Of a DNA stretch of 35,196 nucleotides, positions 23,764-32,678 are shown one piece after another. Each line of letters opens with the position of its first letter. The stretch's first letter is position 1. The DNA comes from DTJG01 sp964532995 (GTDB lineage Bacteria > Ratteibacteria > UBA8468 > B48-G9 > DTJG01), in NCBI GenBank assembly GCA_964532995.1, contig CAZHJN010000021.1, positions 1-35,196 on the forward strand, read 5' to 3'. The notes beneath the pieces were generated by a model. It was given only the letters and a program-made list of their open reading frames with translations, was not told where the DNA came from and did no database searches. Made by a program: the position numbers and the translations under genes.

Positions 23764-24513
23764 ATGTCAGGTCACAATAAATGGGCAAGTATAAAGCACA
23801 AGAAGATGGCAACAGATGCAAGAAGAGGCAAAATGTTCACAAAGCTTATCAGAGAGATAATGATGGCTGCTAAAATGGGGGGAGGTAATCCTGATAATAA
23901 CCCTCAGCTTCGTATGGCAATTGAAAGAGCAAGAGGTATAAATATGCCCAATGACAATATCCAGAGAGCGATTAAAAAAGGTACAGGAGAGGAAGGCGGA
24001 GTGGTTCTGGAATCTGTTGGTTATGAAGGCTATGGGCCGGGCGGAGTTGCCATTCTTGTTGAAACGTTAACGGACAATAAACGCAGAACTGCTGCGGAGA
24101 TTCGTTCTATTTTCTCACGGCATAACGGGAATCTTGGAGAAAGTGGATGTGTTTCCTGGATGTTTGAGAGGAAAGGGGTTGTGACATTGAAAAGTCAGGG
24201 GATAGATGAAGAGAGACTTCTTTCTCTGGTTCTTGATGCTGGCGCAGAAGATTTGAAGTTAGATAATGATATGTTCGAAATCGTTTGTACTCCTGATAAG
24301 CTGGAGGCTGTCAAAAAAATCCTCGAAGAAAACAAAATACCGATTGAAAGTGCATCTGTTAATCTTATTCCAAAAAATACTGTCAGGATAGAAGGTAAGG
24401 ATGCTGAACAGCTTCTGAAATTGCTTGATGAACTTGAAGAACATGATGATGTTCAGAATGTACATTCAAATTTTGACATTCCTGACGAATTGATTGAGGC
24501 GATGTCCAGTTGA
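23764..24513 (+). CDS. yebC: YebC/PmpR family protein (TACO1 family)
   Basis: The 249-residue protein begins SGHNKWASIKHKK after the initiator, the hallmark of the family. It continues with the domain I acidic and glycine-rich segment GVAILVETLTDNKRRTAAEIRSIF and the remaining two domains. Family members have been described both as DNA-binding regulators and, more recently, as translation factors helping ribosomes through proline runs. I chose the ATG at 23764 because AAAGGAGG lies 8 nt upstream. A TTG two codons earlier overlaps that site. The gene sits directly before ruvC, a very common order in bacteria, and its stop overlaps the ruvC start. Function at the molecular level is not decided by this sequence. 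Confidence 0.95.
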   Translation: MSGHNKWASIKHKKMATDARRGKMFTKLIREIMMAAKMGGGNPDNNPQLRMAIERARGINMPNDNIQRAIKKGTGEEGGVVLESVGYEGYGPGGVAILVETLTDNKRRTAAEIRSIFSRHNGNLGESGCVSWMFERKGVVTLKSQGIDEERLLSLVLDAGAEDLKLDNDMFEIVCTPDKLEAVKKILEENKIPIESASVNLIPKNTVRIEGKDAEQLLKLLDELEEHDDVQNVHSNFDIPDELIEAMSS

Positions 24514-25019
24514 ATCAAAACAATGGTATTACTGTACTCGGGGTGGATCCTGGTTTAAATAATTTTGGATATGGTTTTATTTTTGATTGCGCAGGAGCCA
24601 TCAAACCATTGAAGTACGGGCAGTATTCTGTCCCAAAAGAAATTCCTTTCGGAGATAAACTCGTTTTCATTGGAAGAACATTTGATTCCATTGTTGAAGA
24701 ATTAAAGCCTGACTTTATTGCGATAGAAAAAATTTATGTTGCCAGAAACACCCAGATTGCACTGGCGATAGGGGTTGTTTCGGGCGTTATCGCCTGTACA
24801 GGTATAGCAAGAGGTATAAAGGTTTCATTCATAACACCGGCCGAGATAAAGAAGACCATTACAGGCGGCGGTCAGGCACTCAAACAGCAGGTTTGTTTTA
24901 TGGTTCAAAAATTACTGGGATTGCAGGACAATCCAGGTGAACACACAATTGATGCACTCGCTGCGGCGATAAGTTTCCTGTCAATAAACAAGTTTAACAA
25001 TTTGATTGATAAATTATGA
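24510..25019 (+). CDS. ruvC: Holliday junction resolvase RuvC
   Basis: RuvC is the dimeric endonuclease that cuts Holliday junctions moved by RuvAB. The 169-residue protein has the RNase H-like catalytic set: Asp13 in GVDPGLNNFG, Glu73 in AIEKIYVARN, and His145/Asp148 in GEHTIDALAAA. A histidine in the third position also occurs in Thermus RuvC. The start is the TTG at 24510, which overlaps the yebC stop (TTGA). No ATG or better start lies before the first catalytic Asp. Its own stop overlaps the ruvA start (ATGA). Length is typical. Confidence 0.95.
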   Translation: MNQNNGITVLGVDPGLNNFGYGFIFDCAGAIKPLKYGQYSVPKEIPFGDKLVFIGRTFDSIVEELKPDFIAIEKIYVARNTQIALAIGVVSGVIACTGIARGIKVSFITPAEIKKTITGGGQALKQQVCFMVQKLLGLQDNPGEHTIDALAAAISFLSINKFNNLIDKL

Positions 25020-25600
25020 TTTGTTCTATTGAAGGGAAATTGATGCGCAGGGCACCCATGGAGGTTTTTATTGAGGTTGGCGGTATATGTTACTTTTTAA
25101 GTGTACCTCTTTCCACTTCAAGTGTTCTTCCTGAAGAGGGTGCAAGAGTTCGTCTTTTCACGGTTATGATGGTAAGAGAAGAAAATCCTGAACTTTATGG
25201 TTTTGCGACAGAAAAAGAATGGAAGATTTTTCAAAAATTGATCCTGCTTCCAGGGGTCGGACCAAAACTCGCATTGCGTATTCTTTCGAGGTTGAGTCCG
25301 GATGAGATACTGAGTGCTGTTTTATCCGGAGATGTAGAATTTTTGAAGAAAACCCCTGGCATCGGAAAAAAAACAGCGGAAAGGCTTGTTGTGGAGTTGA
25401 AAAACCATATGGACGGTCTGGATGTTCCTATTATGGAAGATGTTTCAGGAGATTTTGTGGCAGAGGCGATAGAAGCCCTGACAGTACTCGGATATAGAAG
25501 AAATGAAGCTCAGCAGATAGTAAGAAAAACCGCTAAGGAAATGGCGAAAAAACCAGAGAGTCTGGAGTTTTTTCTCAAAGAAATACTGAAACGGGCGTAA
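25016..25600 (+). CDS. ruvA: Holliday junction DNA helicase subunit RuvA
   Basis: RuvA binds the four-way junction as a tetramer and loads RuvB. The 194-residue protein shows an N-terminal OB fold (MICSIEGKLMRRAPMEVFIEVGG), then two helix-hairpin-helix motifs, LLPGVGPKLALRIL near 80-93 and KTPGIGKKTAERLVVEL near 115-131. The C-terminal domain III (ALTVLGYRRNEAQQIV, about 150-190) contacts RuvB. The ATG overlaps the ruvC stop and ruvB follows 1 nt after its own stop, so the ruvCAB genes are translationally coupled. Confidence 0.96.
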   Translation: MICSIEGKLMRRAPMEVFIEVGGICYFLSVPLSTSSVLPEEGARVRLFTVMMVREENPELYGFATEKEWKIFQKLILLPGVGPKLALRILSRLSPDEILSAVLSGDVEFLKKTPGIGKKTAERLVVELKNHMDGLDVPIMEDVSGDFVAEAIEALTVLGYRRNEAQQIVRKTAKEMAKKPESLEFFLKEILKRA

Positions 25601-25601
25601 A

Positions 25602-26624
25602 ATGGAAGAAAGAATGACCTCTCCTGTCAAGACCAGGGATGATCTGAAATATGAAAGTTCTCTCAGACCGCAGACTTTTGATGAGTTTGTGGGACAGGAA
25701 CGTGTTAAAGAAAACCTGTCAATTTTTATCAGGTCTGCAAAGATGAGAAACGATGTACTTGATCATGTTTTGCTTTATGGTCCACCGGGTTTGGGAAAGA
25801 CCACCCTTGCTTACATCATTGCGAATTCCCTCGGTGTAAACATTCGTGCAACTTCAGGACCTGTTCTGGAAAAAGCCGGTGATCTTGCAGGCATACTTAC
25901 AAACCTTGATGAAGGTGACATCTTTTTCATTGATGAGATTCATCGTCTTTCAAGACAGGTTGAGGAATATCTTTACAGTGCGATGGAAGATTTTACGATT
26001 GACATAATGCTTGGAGAAGGACCTAAAGCAAAATCAGTTAAAATACCGTTAAAGCCATTTACCCTGATTGGAGCGACAACCAAGATAGGGCTTCTTACAT
26101 CACCGTTACGCAATCGCTTCGGGATTATTCACCGGCTTGATTATTATTCGACCGAAGAGCTTACAAATATTATCCTGCGATCCTGCAAAATACTTGATTT
26201 TAATATAGATGAAACAGGAGCAGAGGAAATTGCCAGAAGATCACGAGCCACTCCAAGAATTGCTAACAGATTATTGAGAAGAGTGCGGGATTATACGCTT
26301 GTAAAAGGGAAGAATTGTATTGATGGAGAAATTGCTTCTTATGCTCTTAATCAGATGGCGGTTGATGAAAAAGGACTTGATGAGATGGATAAGAAGATTC
26401 TACAGACCATTATTGAAAAATTCAATGGTGGACCTGTTGGAATCAGAAGTCTTGCGATAGCTGTAGGTGAGGAACCTGATACAATTGAAGAGGTTTATGA
26501 ATCATACCTTGTCAAGGAAGGCTTTATCAGCAGGACTCCGCAGGGCAGGGTTGCTAATGAAAATGCCTACAGACATTTGAATGTCCGCATGAAAAATCCG
26601 CCGGAGTTGTTTTCAGATGCTTGA
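25602..26624 (+). CDS. ruvB: Holliday junction branch migration ATPase RuvB
   Basis: RuvB is the hexameric AAA+ motor for branch migration. The 340-residue protein has SLRPQTFDEFVGQ near 20-31, Walker A GPPGLGKTT at 60-68, Walker B with DEIHRL at 111-116, sensor 1 (IGATTKIGLL), the arginine-finger region SPLRNRFGI, and the C-terminal winged helix (GGPVGIRSLAIAVGEEPDTIEEVYE...RTPQGRVA). All key residues look intact and length is normal. The 3' end overlaps lptB by 8 nt. Confidence 0.97.
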   Translation: MEERMTSPVKTRDDLKYESSLRPQTFDEFVGQERVKENLSIFIRSAKMRNDVLDHVLLYGPPGLGKTTLAYIIANSLGVNIRATSGPVLEKAGDLAGILTNLDEGDIFFIDEIHRLSRQVEEYLYSAMEDFTIDIMLGEGPKAKSVKIPLKPFTLIGATTKIGLLTSPLRNRFGIIHRLDYYSTEELTNIILRSCKILDFNIDETGAEEIARRSRATPRIANRLLRRVRDYTLVKGKNCIDGEIASYALNQMAVDEKGLDEMDKKILQTIIEKFNGGPVGIRSLAIAVGEEPDTIEEVYESYLVKEGFISRTPQGRVANENAYRHLNVRMKNPPELFSDA

Positions 26625-27333
26625 AACCAGAAATATAGCCAAAAAGATAGGAACAAAACAGATTTTAAGAGATGTTACGCTTAACCTTGGTAAAAATGAA
26701 ATTGTTGGGTTACTTGGGCCAAACGGTGCTGGTAAAACGACAACTTTCAATATTATCATGGGTTTTATTGTACCTGACAGCGGACATGTTTATCTGCACG
26801 GGAAGGACATAACCGGTTTTCCTGTGTATCAGAGGGCAAGACTTGGAATGAGTTATCTGTTTCAGGAACCAGCAATTTTTGGCAGACTTACAGTTGTTGA
26901 GAATCTTCTGATAGTTCTCGAGAATTTAGTGCATGATCGCGATAAACAAATTGAAACTGCAAAGTCTTTACTTTCTAAAATGAGTATAGAACACCTTTCA
27001 AACAGTATTGCTGGAACTCTTTCTGGTGGAGAGAAGCGCCGACTTGAAATAGCCAGGAATCTTATCAATAACCCTGAATTTCTTCTTCTGGATGAACCAT
27101 TTTCAGGTATTGACCCTAAGACTGTTTCTGAGATAAAGTCAATGATACTTGATCTTAAAAGAGATGGGGTGGGAATTTTGATTACCGATCACAATGTCAG
27201 GGATGCTCTGAGCATTACAGATAGGGCATATTTAATTTATAATGGTTCAATCCTGACGCAGGGTACTCCACAGGAAATCTTAAATGATTATAAAAGCCGG
27301 CAGGTCTATTTTGGAGAAGAATTTAGATTATGA
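26617..27333 (+). CDS. lptB: LPS export ABC transporter ATP-binding protein LptB
   Basis: LptB powers extraction of lipopolysaccharide from the inner membrane through LptFG. The 238-residue ATPase has Walker A GPNGAGKTT (34-42), the Q-loop FQEPAIFGRLTVVENL, signature LSGGEKRRLEIAR (135-147), and Walker B LLLDEPFSGIDP with Asp159/Glu160. It also has the switch DHNVRDALSITDRAYLI, where the DHN and NVR context is typical of LptB rather than of amino-acid transporters such as LivF. LptFG, LptC and LptA are not in the window. Its presence supports an LPS-bearing outer membrane. It overlaps ruvB upstream and uppS downstream (ATGA). Confidence 0.9.
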   Translation: MLETRNIAKKIGTKQILRDVTLNLGKNEIVGLLGPNGAGKTTTFNIIMGFIVPDSGHVYLHGKDITGFPVYQRARLGMSYLFQEPAIFGRLTVVENLLIVLENLVHDRDKQIETAKSLLSKMSIEHLSNSIAGTLSGGEKRRLEIARNLINNPEFLLLDEPFSGIDPKTVSEIKSMILDLKRDGVGILITDHNVRDALSITDRAYLIYNGSILTQGTPQEILNDYKSRQVYFGEEFRL

Positions 27334-28019
27334 AACAGATTCCAATTCATGTGGCAATAATAATGGATGGCAACAGAAGATGGGCGACAGAAAAAGGACT
27401 TCCCAGGGTAGCCGGACATAAAGAGGGGATTTCTGCTGTGAGAAGAACTGTCAGGGCCGCAATAGATTCAGGTGTCAGGTATCTTACACTCTATTCATTT
27501 TCCACAGAGAACTGGAAAAGACCGCCTGATGAGGTGAAATTTCTTTTCACTCTTATGGAGGATTCTTTAACGGAAGAAATGAAATCATTGCATGCTGAAA
27601 ATATAAGGGTGCGTTTTATAGGAAGGATTAAACAACTTCCTGAAAAACTTCAGCAGATTATCACCAGCACAGAAAAACTTACAGAAAAAAACACCAGATT
27701 AAACCTTACTTTTGCGTTAAATTATGGGGGAAGACAGGAAATACTTGACGCAATTGAAAAGATCATACATCAGAAATTTAAGATTGACAGACTGAATGAG
27801 GAGAAATTCAGGGATTTCTTGTACTATCCAGAATTGCCAGACGTTGATATGGTTATCAGAACAGCAGGTGAACAGAGATTGAGCAATTTTCTCATATGGC
27901 AATCAATCTATGCTGAATTTTATTTTATTCATACCCTTTGGCCGGATTTTTCAGAAAAAGATTTCAAAATGGCTCTCGAAGAATTTTCAAAAAGAAAGAG
28001 AAGATTTGGAGGGTTATGA
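27330..28019 (+). CDS. uppS: Undecaprenyl diphosphate synthase
   Basis: UppS adds isopentenyl units in cis to farnesyl diphosphate, making the C55 carrier for peptidoglycan and other wall polymers. The 229-residue protein carries IIMDGNRRWA at 10-19 (catalytic Asp13), FSTENWKRP at 57-65, and the C-terminal GEQRLSNFLIWQSIYAEF block that binds IPP. Length is typical of cis-prenyltransferases. A longer chain length, as in dehydrodolichyl synthases, is not suggested by size. The gene is coupled to lptB and dxr through ATGA overlaps. dxr and ispG further on supply the precursors. Confidence 0.95.
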   Translation: MKQIPIHVAIIMDGNRRWATEKGLPRVAGHKEGISAVRRTVRAAIDSGVRYLTLYSFSTENWKRPPDEVKFLFTLMEDSLTEEMKSLHAENIRVRFIGRIKQLPEKLQQIITSTEKLTEKNTRLNLTFALNYGGRQEILDAIEKIIHQKFKIDRLNEEKFRDFLYYPELPDVDMVIRTAGEQRLSNFLIWQSIYAEFYFIHTLWPDFSEKDFKMALEEFSKRKRRFGGL

Positions 28020-29146
28020 AAAATATTGTTATTCTGGGTTCAACAGGTTCAATCGGTCAGGCAACGCTCGATATCATTTCGCTTCTTCCTGGAAAATTTT
28101 CTGTTTTCGGTCTTGCTGCAAACAGACAGAGAGATTTACTGTTAAAACAGATTAAAAAATTTGAACCAGTATTTGCATCCTTTAATGATAAATCAGAATC
28201 AAAACCAGAGAATATCGGAAAAACAAGATGTCTTTATGGTGATGATGGTCTTGAATTTCTGGCAACACGTCCAGAAGTGGATATCGTTGTGATGGCAATT
28301 TCTGGTCTTGCTGGTCTTGTACCCACTCTTAAAGCGCTTGAGGCTGGTAAAATCGTGGCACTTGCAACGAAAGAGATAATTGTTTGCGCAGGTCATCTTT
28401 TATTCGGGAAAAAAGGAAAGATTCTTCCTGTGGACAGTGAACACAATGCAATTTTCCAGATGCTCGAGAAGGAGAACAGAAAAGAAATAAATAAAATTAT
28501 ACTCACAGCTTCAGGAGGGCCGTTTCTTTCCTATAAAGGAAACCTCAGAGATGTCACGGTTGAACAGGTTCTGAATCATCCGATCTGGAAAATGGGTAGA
28601 AGAATAACCGTGGATTCAGCGACGATGATGAACAAAGGTCTTGAAATTATAGAAGCTTTTTATCTTTTCAACATAAAAAAAGAAGATATAAAGGTTGTTT
28701 TGCATCCCCAGGCAATAGTGCATGGTTTTATTTTATTCATTGATGGTTTTATGAAGGCCATTCTTTCAATGCCTGATATGAGGTATTCAATAAATTACTG
28801 TTTGAGTTATCCTGAAAGGATCTGTGCTGGTTTGCCTGAACCTGACATTTCAGGTATGCACGCTCTTACATTTGAAGAGATTGAAAAAGGAAGATTTCCA
28901 TGTTTTGAACTTGCAAAACAATCTCTTAAAATGGGAGGGTCTTATCTTACTGTTCTCAATGCTGCAGACGATGAATCTGTTAATCTTTTTCTTGATGGAC
29001 ACATTAGATTTGACAGTATTCCATTGCTTATTGAGAAGGCGCTGGATAGACATAAGCCAGTGTCCCTGAACTGCGCTGATGATGTATTGCAGCTTGATAA
29101 AAATATTAGAGCTCAGGTAAGAAGTTTTGTCGAAGAAATAATTTAG
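28016..29146 (+). CDS. dxr: 1-deoxy-D-xylulose 5-phosphate reductoisomerase
   Basis: Dxr makes 2-C-methyl-D-erythritol 4-phosphate from DXP with NADPH, the first committed step of the MEP pathway. The 376-residue protein has the NADPH loop GSTGSIGQATLD (8-19), metal ligands Asp140 and Glu142 in PVDSEHNAIFQ and Glu210 in MMNKGLE, and the TASGGPF and HPIWKMGRRITVDSATM blocks. The usual ANKE motif reads ATKE here (Thr118), a change near the cofactor site. The start at 28016 overlaps the uppS stop (ATGA) and follows GGAGGG. An in-frame ATG 78 nt upstream is buried in uppS and adds a basic, unsupported tail. Confidence 0.95.
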   Translation: MKNIVILGSTGSIGQATLDIISLLPGKFSVFGLAANRQRDLLLKQIKKFEPVFASFNDKSESKPENIGKTRCLYGDDGLEFLATRPEVDIVVMAISGLAGLVPTLKALEAGKIVALATKEIIVCAGHLLFGKKGKILPVDSEHNAIFQMLEKENRKEINKIILTASGGPFLSYKGNLRDVTVEQVLNHPIWKMGRRITVDSATMMNKGLEIIEAFYLFNIKKEDIKVVLHPQAIVHGFILFIDGFMKAILSMPDMRYSINYCLSYPERICAGLPEPDISGMHALTFEEIEKGRFPCFELAKQSLKMGGSYLTVLNAADDESVNLFLDGHIRFDSIPLLIEKALDRHKPVSLNCADDVLQLDKNIRAQVRSFVEEII

Positions 29147-29173
29147 TGTGTATTAGAATTTACAGGAGGGATA

Positions 29174-30241
29174 ATGTTTATTGTTGGAATTCTCATTGTT
29201 TTCGGGGTGGTAATACTTATCCATGAGTTCGGTCATTTCTGGGTTGCTAAAAAACTCGGGGTGAAAGTGGAAAAATTCTCGTTTGGATTCGGACCCAGAA
29301 TTGTTTCATGGAAAAAAAAGGATACAGAGTATTTAATATCTCTTATACCTTTTGGCGGGTATGTGAAAATGGCAGGAGAGGATGCTGTGGAAGGTAAATC
29401 TCCTGACGAATACGTTGCACTTCCTCCCGGTAAAAGAGCACTTATAGTGGCTTCCGGAGCAATTCATAATATTCTTATTGCCTATGTTTTTTTGATACCA
29501 GCATTGATGCTTGGTATATCCCGGTACGACGGAACAGTTATTGGGGGAGTGCAGAAAGATTTTCCGGCTGAAATTGCTGGATTAAGGGAAGGCGATAGGG
29601 TATTGTCTGTTAACGGCATTTTGTGCAGGGAATGGTTTGACGTTGTTAAAAATATTACTGAACAGGCAAATATTACACCGGACAAACCCATAATGATCAA
29701 TGTTCAGAGAGATTCGAGTTTATTGACGATTCCTGTCATACCGAGATTGATGGAGAAAGACAGGTCAATGTTTAAAGGGAAGAAAAGATATATCATTGGA
29801 ATTATGCCGAAGGAGGTGATTGTCCGTTATGGTGTTTTGGATTCAATAATTGAGGCGGGAAAGGAATACATACGAATGTTCAGAGTTATCCTGATAAGTT
29901 TCAAGCTTCTTTTCACAAAGCAGGTGTCTTTTCAGGAACTTTCGGGTCCGGTTGGAATCAGCAGGATGACCATTGAAATTATCAAAGCCGGCATAGCAAG
30001 TTTTCTGTATTTCATTGCGTTCATCAATATTAACCTTGGACTTGTGAATCTTTTTCCATTTTTTGTTCTGGATGGTGGACACCTTGTTGGATTGCTTGGC
30101 GAAAGGATAATCAGGAGAAAACCGAATAAGAGGATACTTGAAATAGGACAGATCGCAGGAATTGTTTTTTTGCTTATCCTTGTTGTTCTTGTTACCTATA
30201 ATGACATTTTGAGAATTCTTACGGAAAAGATATCAAGATGA
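29174..30241 (+). CDS. rseP: RIP metalloprotease RseP (site-2 protease family)
   Basis: RseP cleaves substrates inside the inner membrane, classically anti-sigma factors. The 355-residue protein has HEFGH at 17-21 in the first membrane helix (zinc ligands and catalytic Glu18), a second helix about 95-115, and one PDZ domain (about 120-190, GGVQKDFPAEIAGLREGDRVLSVNG). LFPFFVLDGGH at 293-303 supplies the third metal ligand Asp300, and a last helix is near 325-345. Only one PDZ is visible, as in Bacillus RasP, whereas E. coli RseP has two. AGGAGGG precedes the ATG. The dxr-rseP-ispG order is common. A target anti-sigma factor is not in view. Confidence 0.94.
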   Translation: MFIVGILIVFGVVILIHEFGHFWVAKKLGVKVEKFSFGFGPRIVSWKKKDTEYLISLIPFGGYVKMAGEDAVEGKSPDEYVALPPGKRALIVASGAIHNILIAYVFLIPALMLGISRYDGTVIGGVQKDFPAEIAGLREGDRVLSVNGILCREWFDVVKNITEQANITPDKPIMINVQRDSSLLTIPVIPRLMEKDRSMFKGKKRYIIGIMPKEVIVRYGVLDSIIEAGKEYIRMFRVILISFKLLFTKQVSFQELSGPVGISRMTIEIIKAGIASFLYFIAFININLGLVNLFPFFVLDGGHLVGLLGERIIRRKPNKRILEIGQIAGIVFLLILVVLVTYNDILRILTEKISR

Positions 30242-31308
30242 GGAAATCCCGTTGTGTAAAAGTCGGGAGTTGTTACATTGGGGGCGGGTATCCTGTTTCT
30301 GTACAAACCATGACAAAGATACCCACATCGAATGTGGAAAAAGTTATCAGACAGATTGAGAGAATAAAAAAAGCAGGCGGAGAAATAGTCAGGGTTTCGG
30401 TGCTGAATAAAAATGATGCAAAGGCCATTGCCGCAATAAAAGAAAGGATTGAACTTCCCGTTGTGGCGGATATTCACTATGATTATAGACTGGCTTTCTA
30501 TTCCATTGAAGCAGGGTCAGATAAAATAAGGGTGAATCCCTCCAATATACCCGCGAATGGTTTGAAAATGATTATAAAGGAAGCAGGCAATAAGGGAATT
30601 CCATTGCGGCTTGGTTTGAACTCGGGTTCCATCAGAATCACCGGAAAGGGTATTGTACAGGATATAGTCGATGCAACAATTAATGCGATAAAATTTTGTG
30701 AGGACAATGACTTTTTTGATATTGTTCTTTCTCTGAAAACACCCTATGTAAAAGAAACAATCAGCGCCTATCGTGTTATCTTTGAAAGATGCGATTATCC
30801 ATTGCATCTGGGTATTACTGAATCCGGTTCAGGAGAGATTGGTTTTGCAAAAAGTATTCTTGGAATTGGCATACTTCTTTCAGATGGAATTGGAGATACA
30901 ATAAGGGTTTCACTTACTGATAAACCTGAAAAAGAAATAAAAACAGGACAGGCAATTCTTCAGGCCCTTGGTATGAGAAGATTCGAGCCAGAAATTATAT
31001 CCTGCCCTGTGTGTGGAAGATGCCAGGTACCGCTTGAAGAAATTGTGAGAACATTCAAAAAAAAGATTATTCGCATGTCAGAAAAATATCCGGCAATTAA
31101 GAATCTGACGATCGCGATTATGGGCTGCAGCGTTAACGGTCCCGGTGAGGCAAAGCAGGCAGACATAGGTATTGCAGGCGGTAAAGACAGGTTTGCATTT
31201 TTTATAAAGGGTAATATAATTGGAACATACCAGGCGAAAGACATTGAAAAGGTTTTTTTCGACAGACTCAAGGAAATTGCAAATGGTCAAAATTGGATTT
31301 GGAAGTAG
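30238..31308 (+). CDS. ispG: 4-hydroxy-3-methylbut-2-enyl diphosphate synthase
   Basis: IspG is a [4Fe-4S] enzyme that converts MEcPP to HMBPP in the MEP pathway. The 356-residue protein shows the TIM-barrel part (PVSVQTMTK, VADIHYDYR, KIRVNPSNI) and the C-terminal cluster domain with cysteines 256 and 259 in SCPVCGRC. Cys297 and Glu304 in MGCSVNGPGE complete the cluster ligands. Cys262 is an additional nearby cysteine. The compact two-domain bacterial form is present. The ATG overlaps the rseP stop, and the 3' end overlaps the next gene by 26 nt. Confidence 0.96.
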   Translation: MRKSRCVKVGSCYIGGGYPVSVQTMTKIPTSNVEKVIRQIERIKKAGGEIVRVSVLNKNDAKAIAAIKERIELPVVADIHYDYRLAFYSIEAGSDKIRVNPSNIPANGLKMIIKEAGNKGIPLRLGLNSGSIRITGKGIVQDIVDATINAIKFCEDNDFFDIVLSLKTPYVKETISAYRVIFERCDYPLHLGITESGSGEIGFAKSILGIGILLSDGIGDTIRVSLTDKPEKEIKTGQAILQALGMRRFEPEIISCPVCGRCQVPLEEIVRTFKKKIIRMSEKYPAIKNLTIAIMGCSVNGPGEAKQADIGIAGGKDRFAFFIKGNIIGTYQAKDIEKVFFDRLKEIANGQNWIWK

Positions 31309-32674
31309 AATCGTGAGTCCTCCGGATGGTGTTGGTCTTATCGGTTATTTTGAAAAAAGGATCTCAAAGGGCATCAAAGACGATCTGTACGCGCGCTGTA
31401 TGTGTTTTGAAGACGGCGGTAATCCTGTTTTTATAATTTCAACAGATTTCTGCTGGATAGAACTGTCTGTTGTGGAAAAAGTGATCAGCCTTATTGAAGA
31501 AAGGATGGGAATAAAAAATCCTGGAGTGGTTATTCACGCCACTCACACGCATACCGGACCTTTGACCGGATTGAACAGAGAACTTGTCTTTACAAAAAAA
31601 ATACCTGTGAATGAGAGATATCTTGAAGAACTTCCTCTGATGATTTACAATGCGGTTGAAGAATCTTACAGATCACGTCAAAATGTCCTGATTGGATTTG
31701 CAAACATAGATGTGCCGGGCATTTCATTTATAAGAAGATACAGGATGAAAAATGGAATGACCATCACAAATCCTGTTGACAGAACCCGGATTATTAAACC
31801 GGCTGGTGAGATTGACAGGACACTTGGTGTTATGAAGGTTACCGACGAAAAAGGAAAATTGTTTTGTGTCGCGGTGAACTTTGTACTGCATCCTGACACC
31901 ATCGGCGGTGATTTTGTTTCAGGTGATTGGCCAGGTATGCTGGTTGACAGGATTTCAAAAAACCTTGGTTGCAATGCGATATTTTTTAATGGAGCAGCAG
32001 GAGATATTAACCACATCAATCCCTATGACAGCAATACACGCAGCATTGAAATCACCGAAAAAATAGTTTCAACCCTTTTTGAAAACACGAAAAAACTCAC
32101 TTCTGATATAGAATGTTTTCCGGTAAAAAAAGTCCTTTTTTCTCAGGATATTATTGAAATGCCAAAAAGAAAAATATCCGGCGAACAGATTGAGCGGGCC
32201 AGAAAAGATATTCAAACGTATCCGCATTCAAATCTCAGGTCAATTGTTGCAAGAGCGCTGTTGAGTCAATCTGAAATGATGGCTGACTTTATAAGCAACA
32301 GGGTGTCTTTTTTAACTCTTGATAGAATGATGGCGGCATTTTTTCTTTCAGGTGAATTATTTTCAAGTATAGGAATTAAGATTAAAAAGATGATGAATGG
32401 TTTTGAAAACAGATGGGTGATTGAAAACTGTGATGGTCATGGGGGTTACATACCTGACGAAAGAGCATTCAGGGATGCTGAGGAAAACAGGAAAATAAGA
32501 GGCGAAGAAGAGTTTCCTTCAGTTGATGTTTTTGAGTCTATAGGCATGGAAGCCAGTTATGAAACAAGTCCCATTCCATGTCTGGTTGCGCCGGAAGTGG
32601 AAAATTCAATTATTTCAGGTTTTCAGAAGATGCTGGAAAAACATACTGGACTTGTTCAGAGCAGTAAAGATTGA
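31283..32674 (+). CDS. Neutral/alkaline ceramidase-like protein
   Basis: The 463-residue protein resembles the N-terminal domain of the neutral/alkaline ceramidase family: a GFGSRIVSPPDGVGLIGY start, HATHTHTGP at 85-93 (metal-ligand-type histidines), VNFVLHPDTIGGDFVSGDWPG, and FFNGAAGDINHINP. True ceramidases are longer and usually secreted. This one has no signal peptide and lacks an obvious C-terminal domain, so its substrate is unknown, and it may act on other amides. I chose the ATG at 31283, which follows AAGGA and overlaps ispG by 26 nt. The frame is open further upstream only inside ispG. Such short relatives are frequent in planctomycete-like and candidate-phylum genomes. The last residues and the convergent mgtC leave a 4-nt gap. 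Confidence 0.75.
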   Translation: MVKIGFGSRIVSPPDGVGLIGYFEKRISKGIKDDLYARCMCFEDGGNPVFIISTDFCWIELSVVEKVISLIEERMGIKNPGVVIHATHTHTGPLTGLNRELVFTKKIPVNERYLEELPLMIYNAVEESYRSRQNVLIGFANIDVPGISFIRRYRMKNGMTITNPVDRTRIIKPAGEIDRTLGVMKVTDEKGKLFCVAVNFVLHPDTIGGDFVSGDWPGMLVDRISKNLGCNAIFFNGAAGDINHINPYDSNTRSIEITEKIVSTLFENTKKLTSDIECFPVKKVLFSQDIIEMPKRKISGEQIERARKDIQTYPHSNLRSIVARALLSQSEMMADFISNRVSFLTLDRMMAAFFLSGELFSSIGIKIKKMMNGFENRWVIENCDGHGGYIPDERAFRDAEENRKIRGEEEFPSVDVFESIGMEASYETSPIPCLVAPEVENSIISGFQKMLEKHTGLVQSSKD

Positions 32675-32678
32675 ACAA

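Noticed and set aside
27938..28015. Longer dxr start adding 26 residues
   Set aside because: The extension is basic, lies inside uppS, and the start at 28016 has both a ribosome-binding site and the ATGA overlap just before the conserved NADPH loop.
31220..31282. Upstream start of the ceramidase-like gene
   Set aside because: The added 21 residues overlap ispG and are charged and unlike the family. The ATG at 31283 has a ribosome-binding site and begins the conserved domain.
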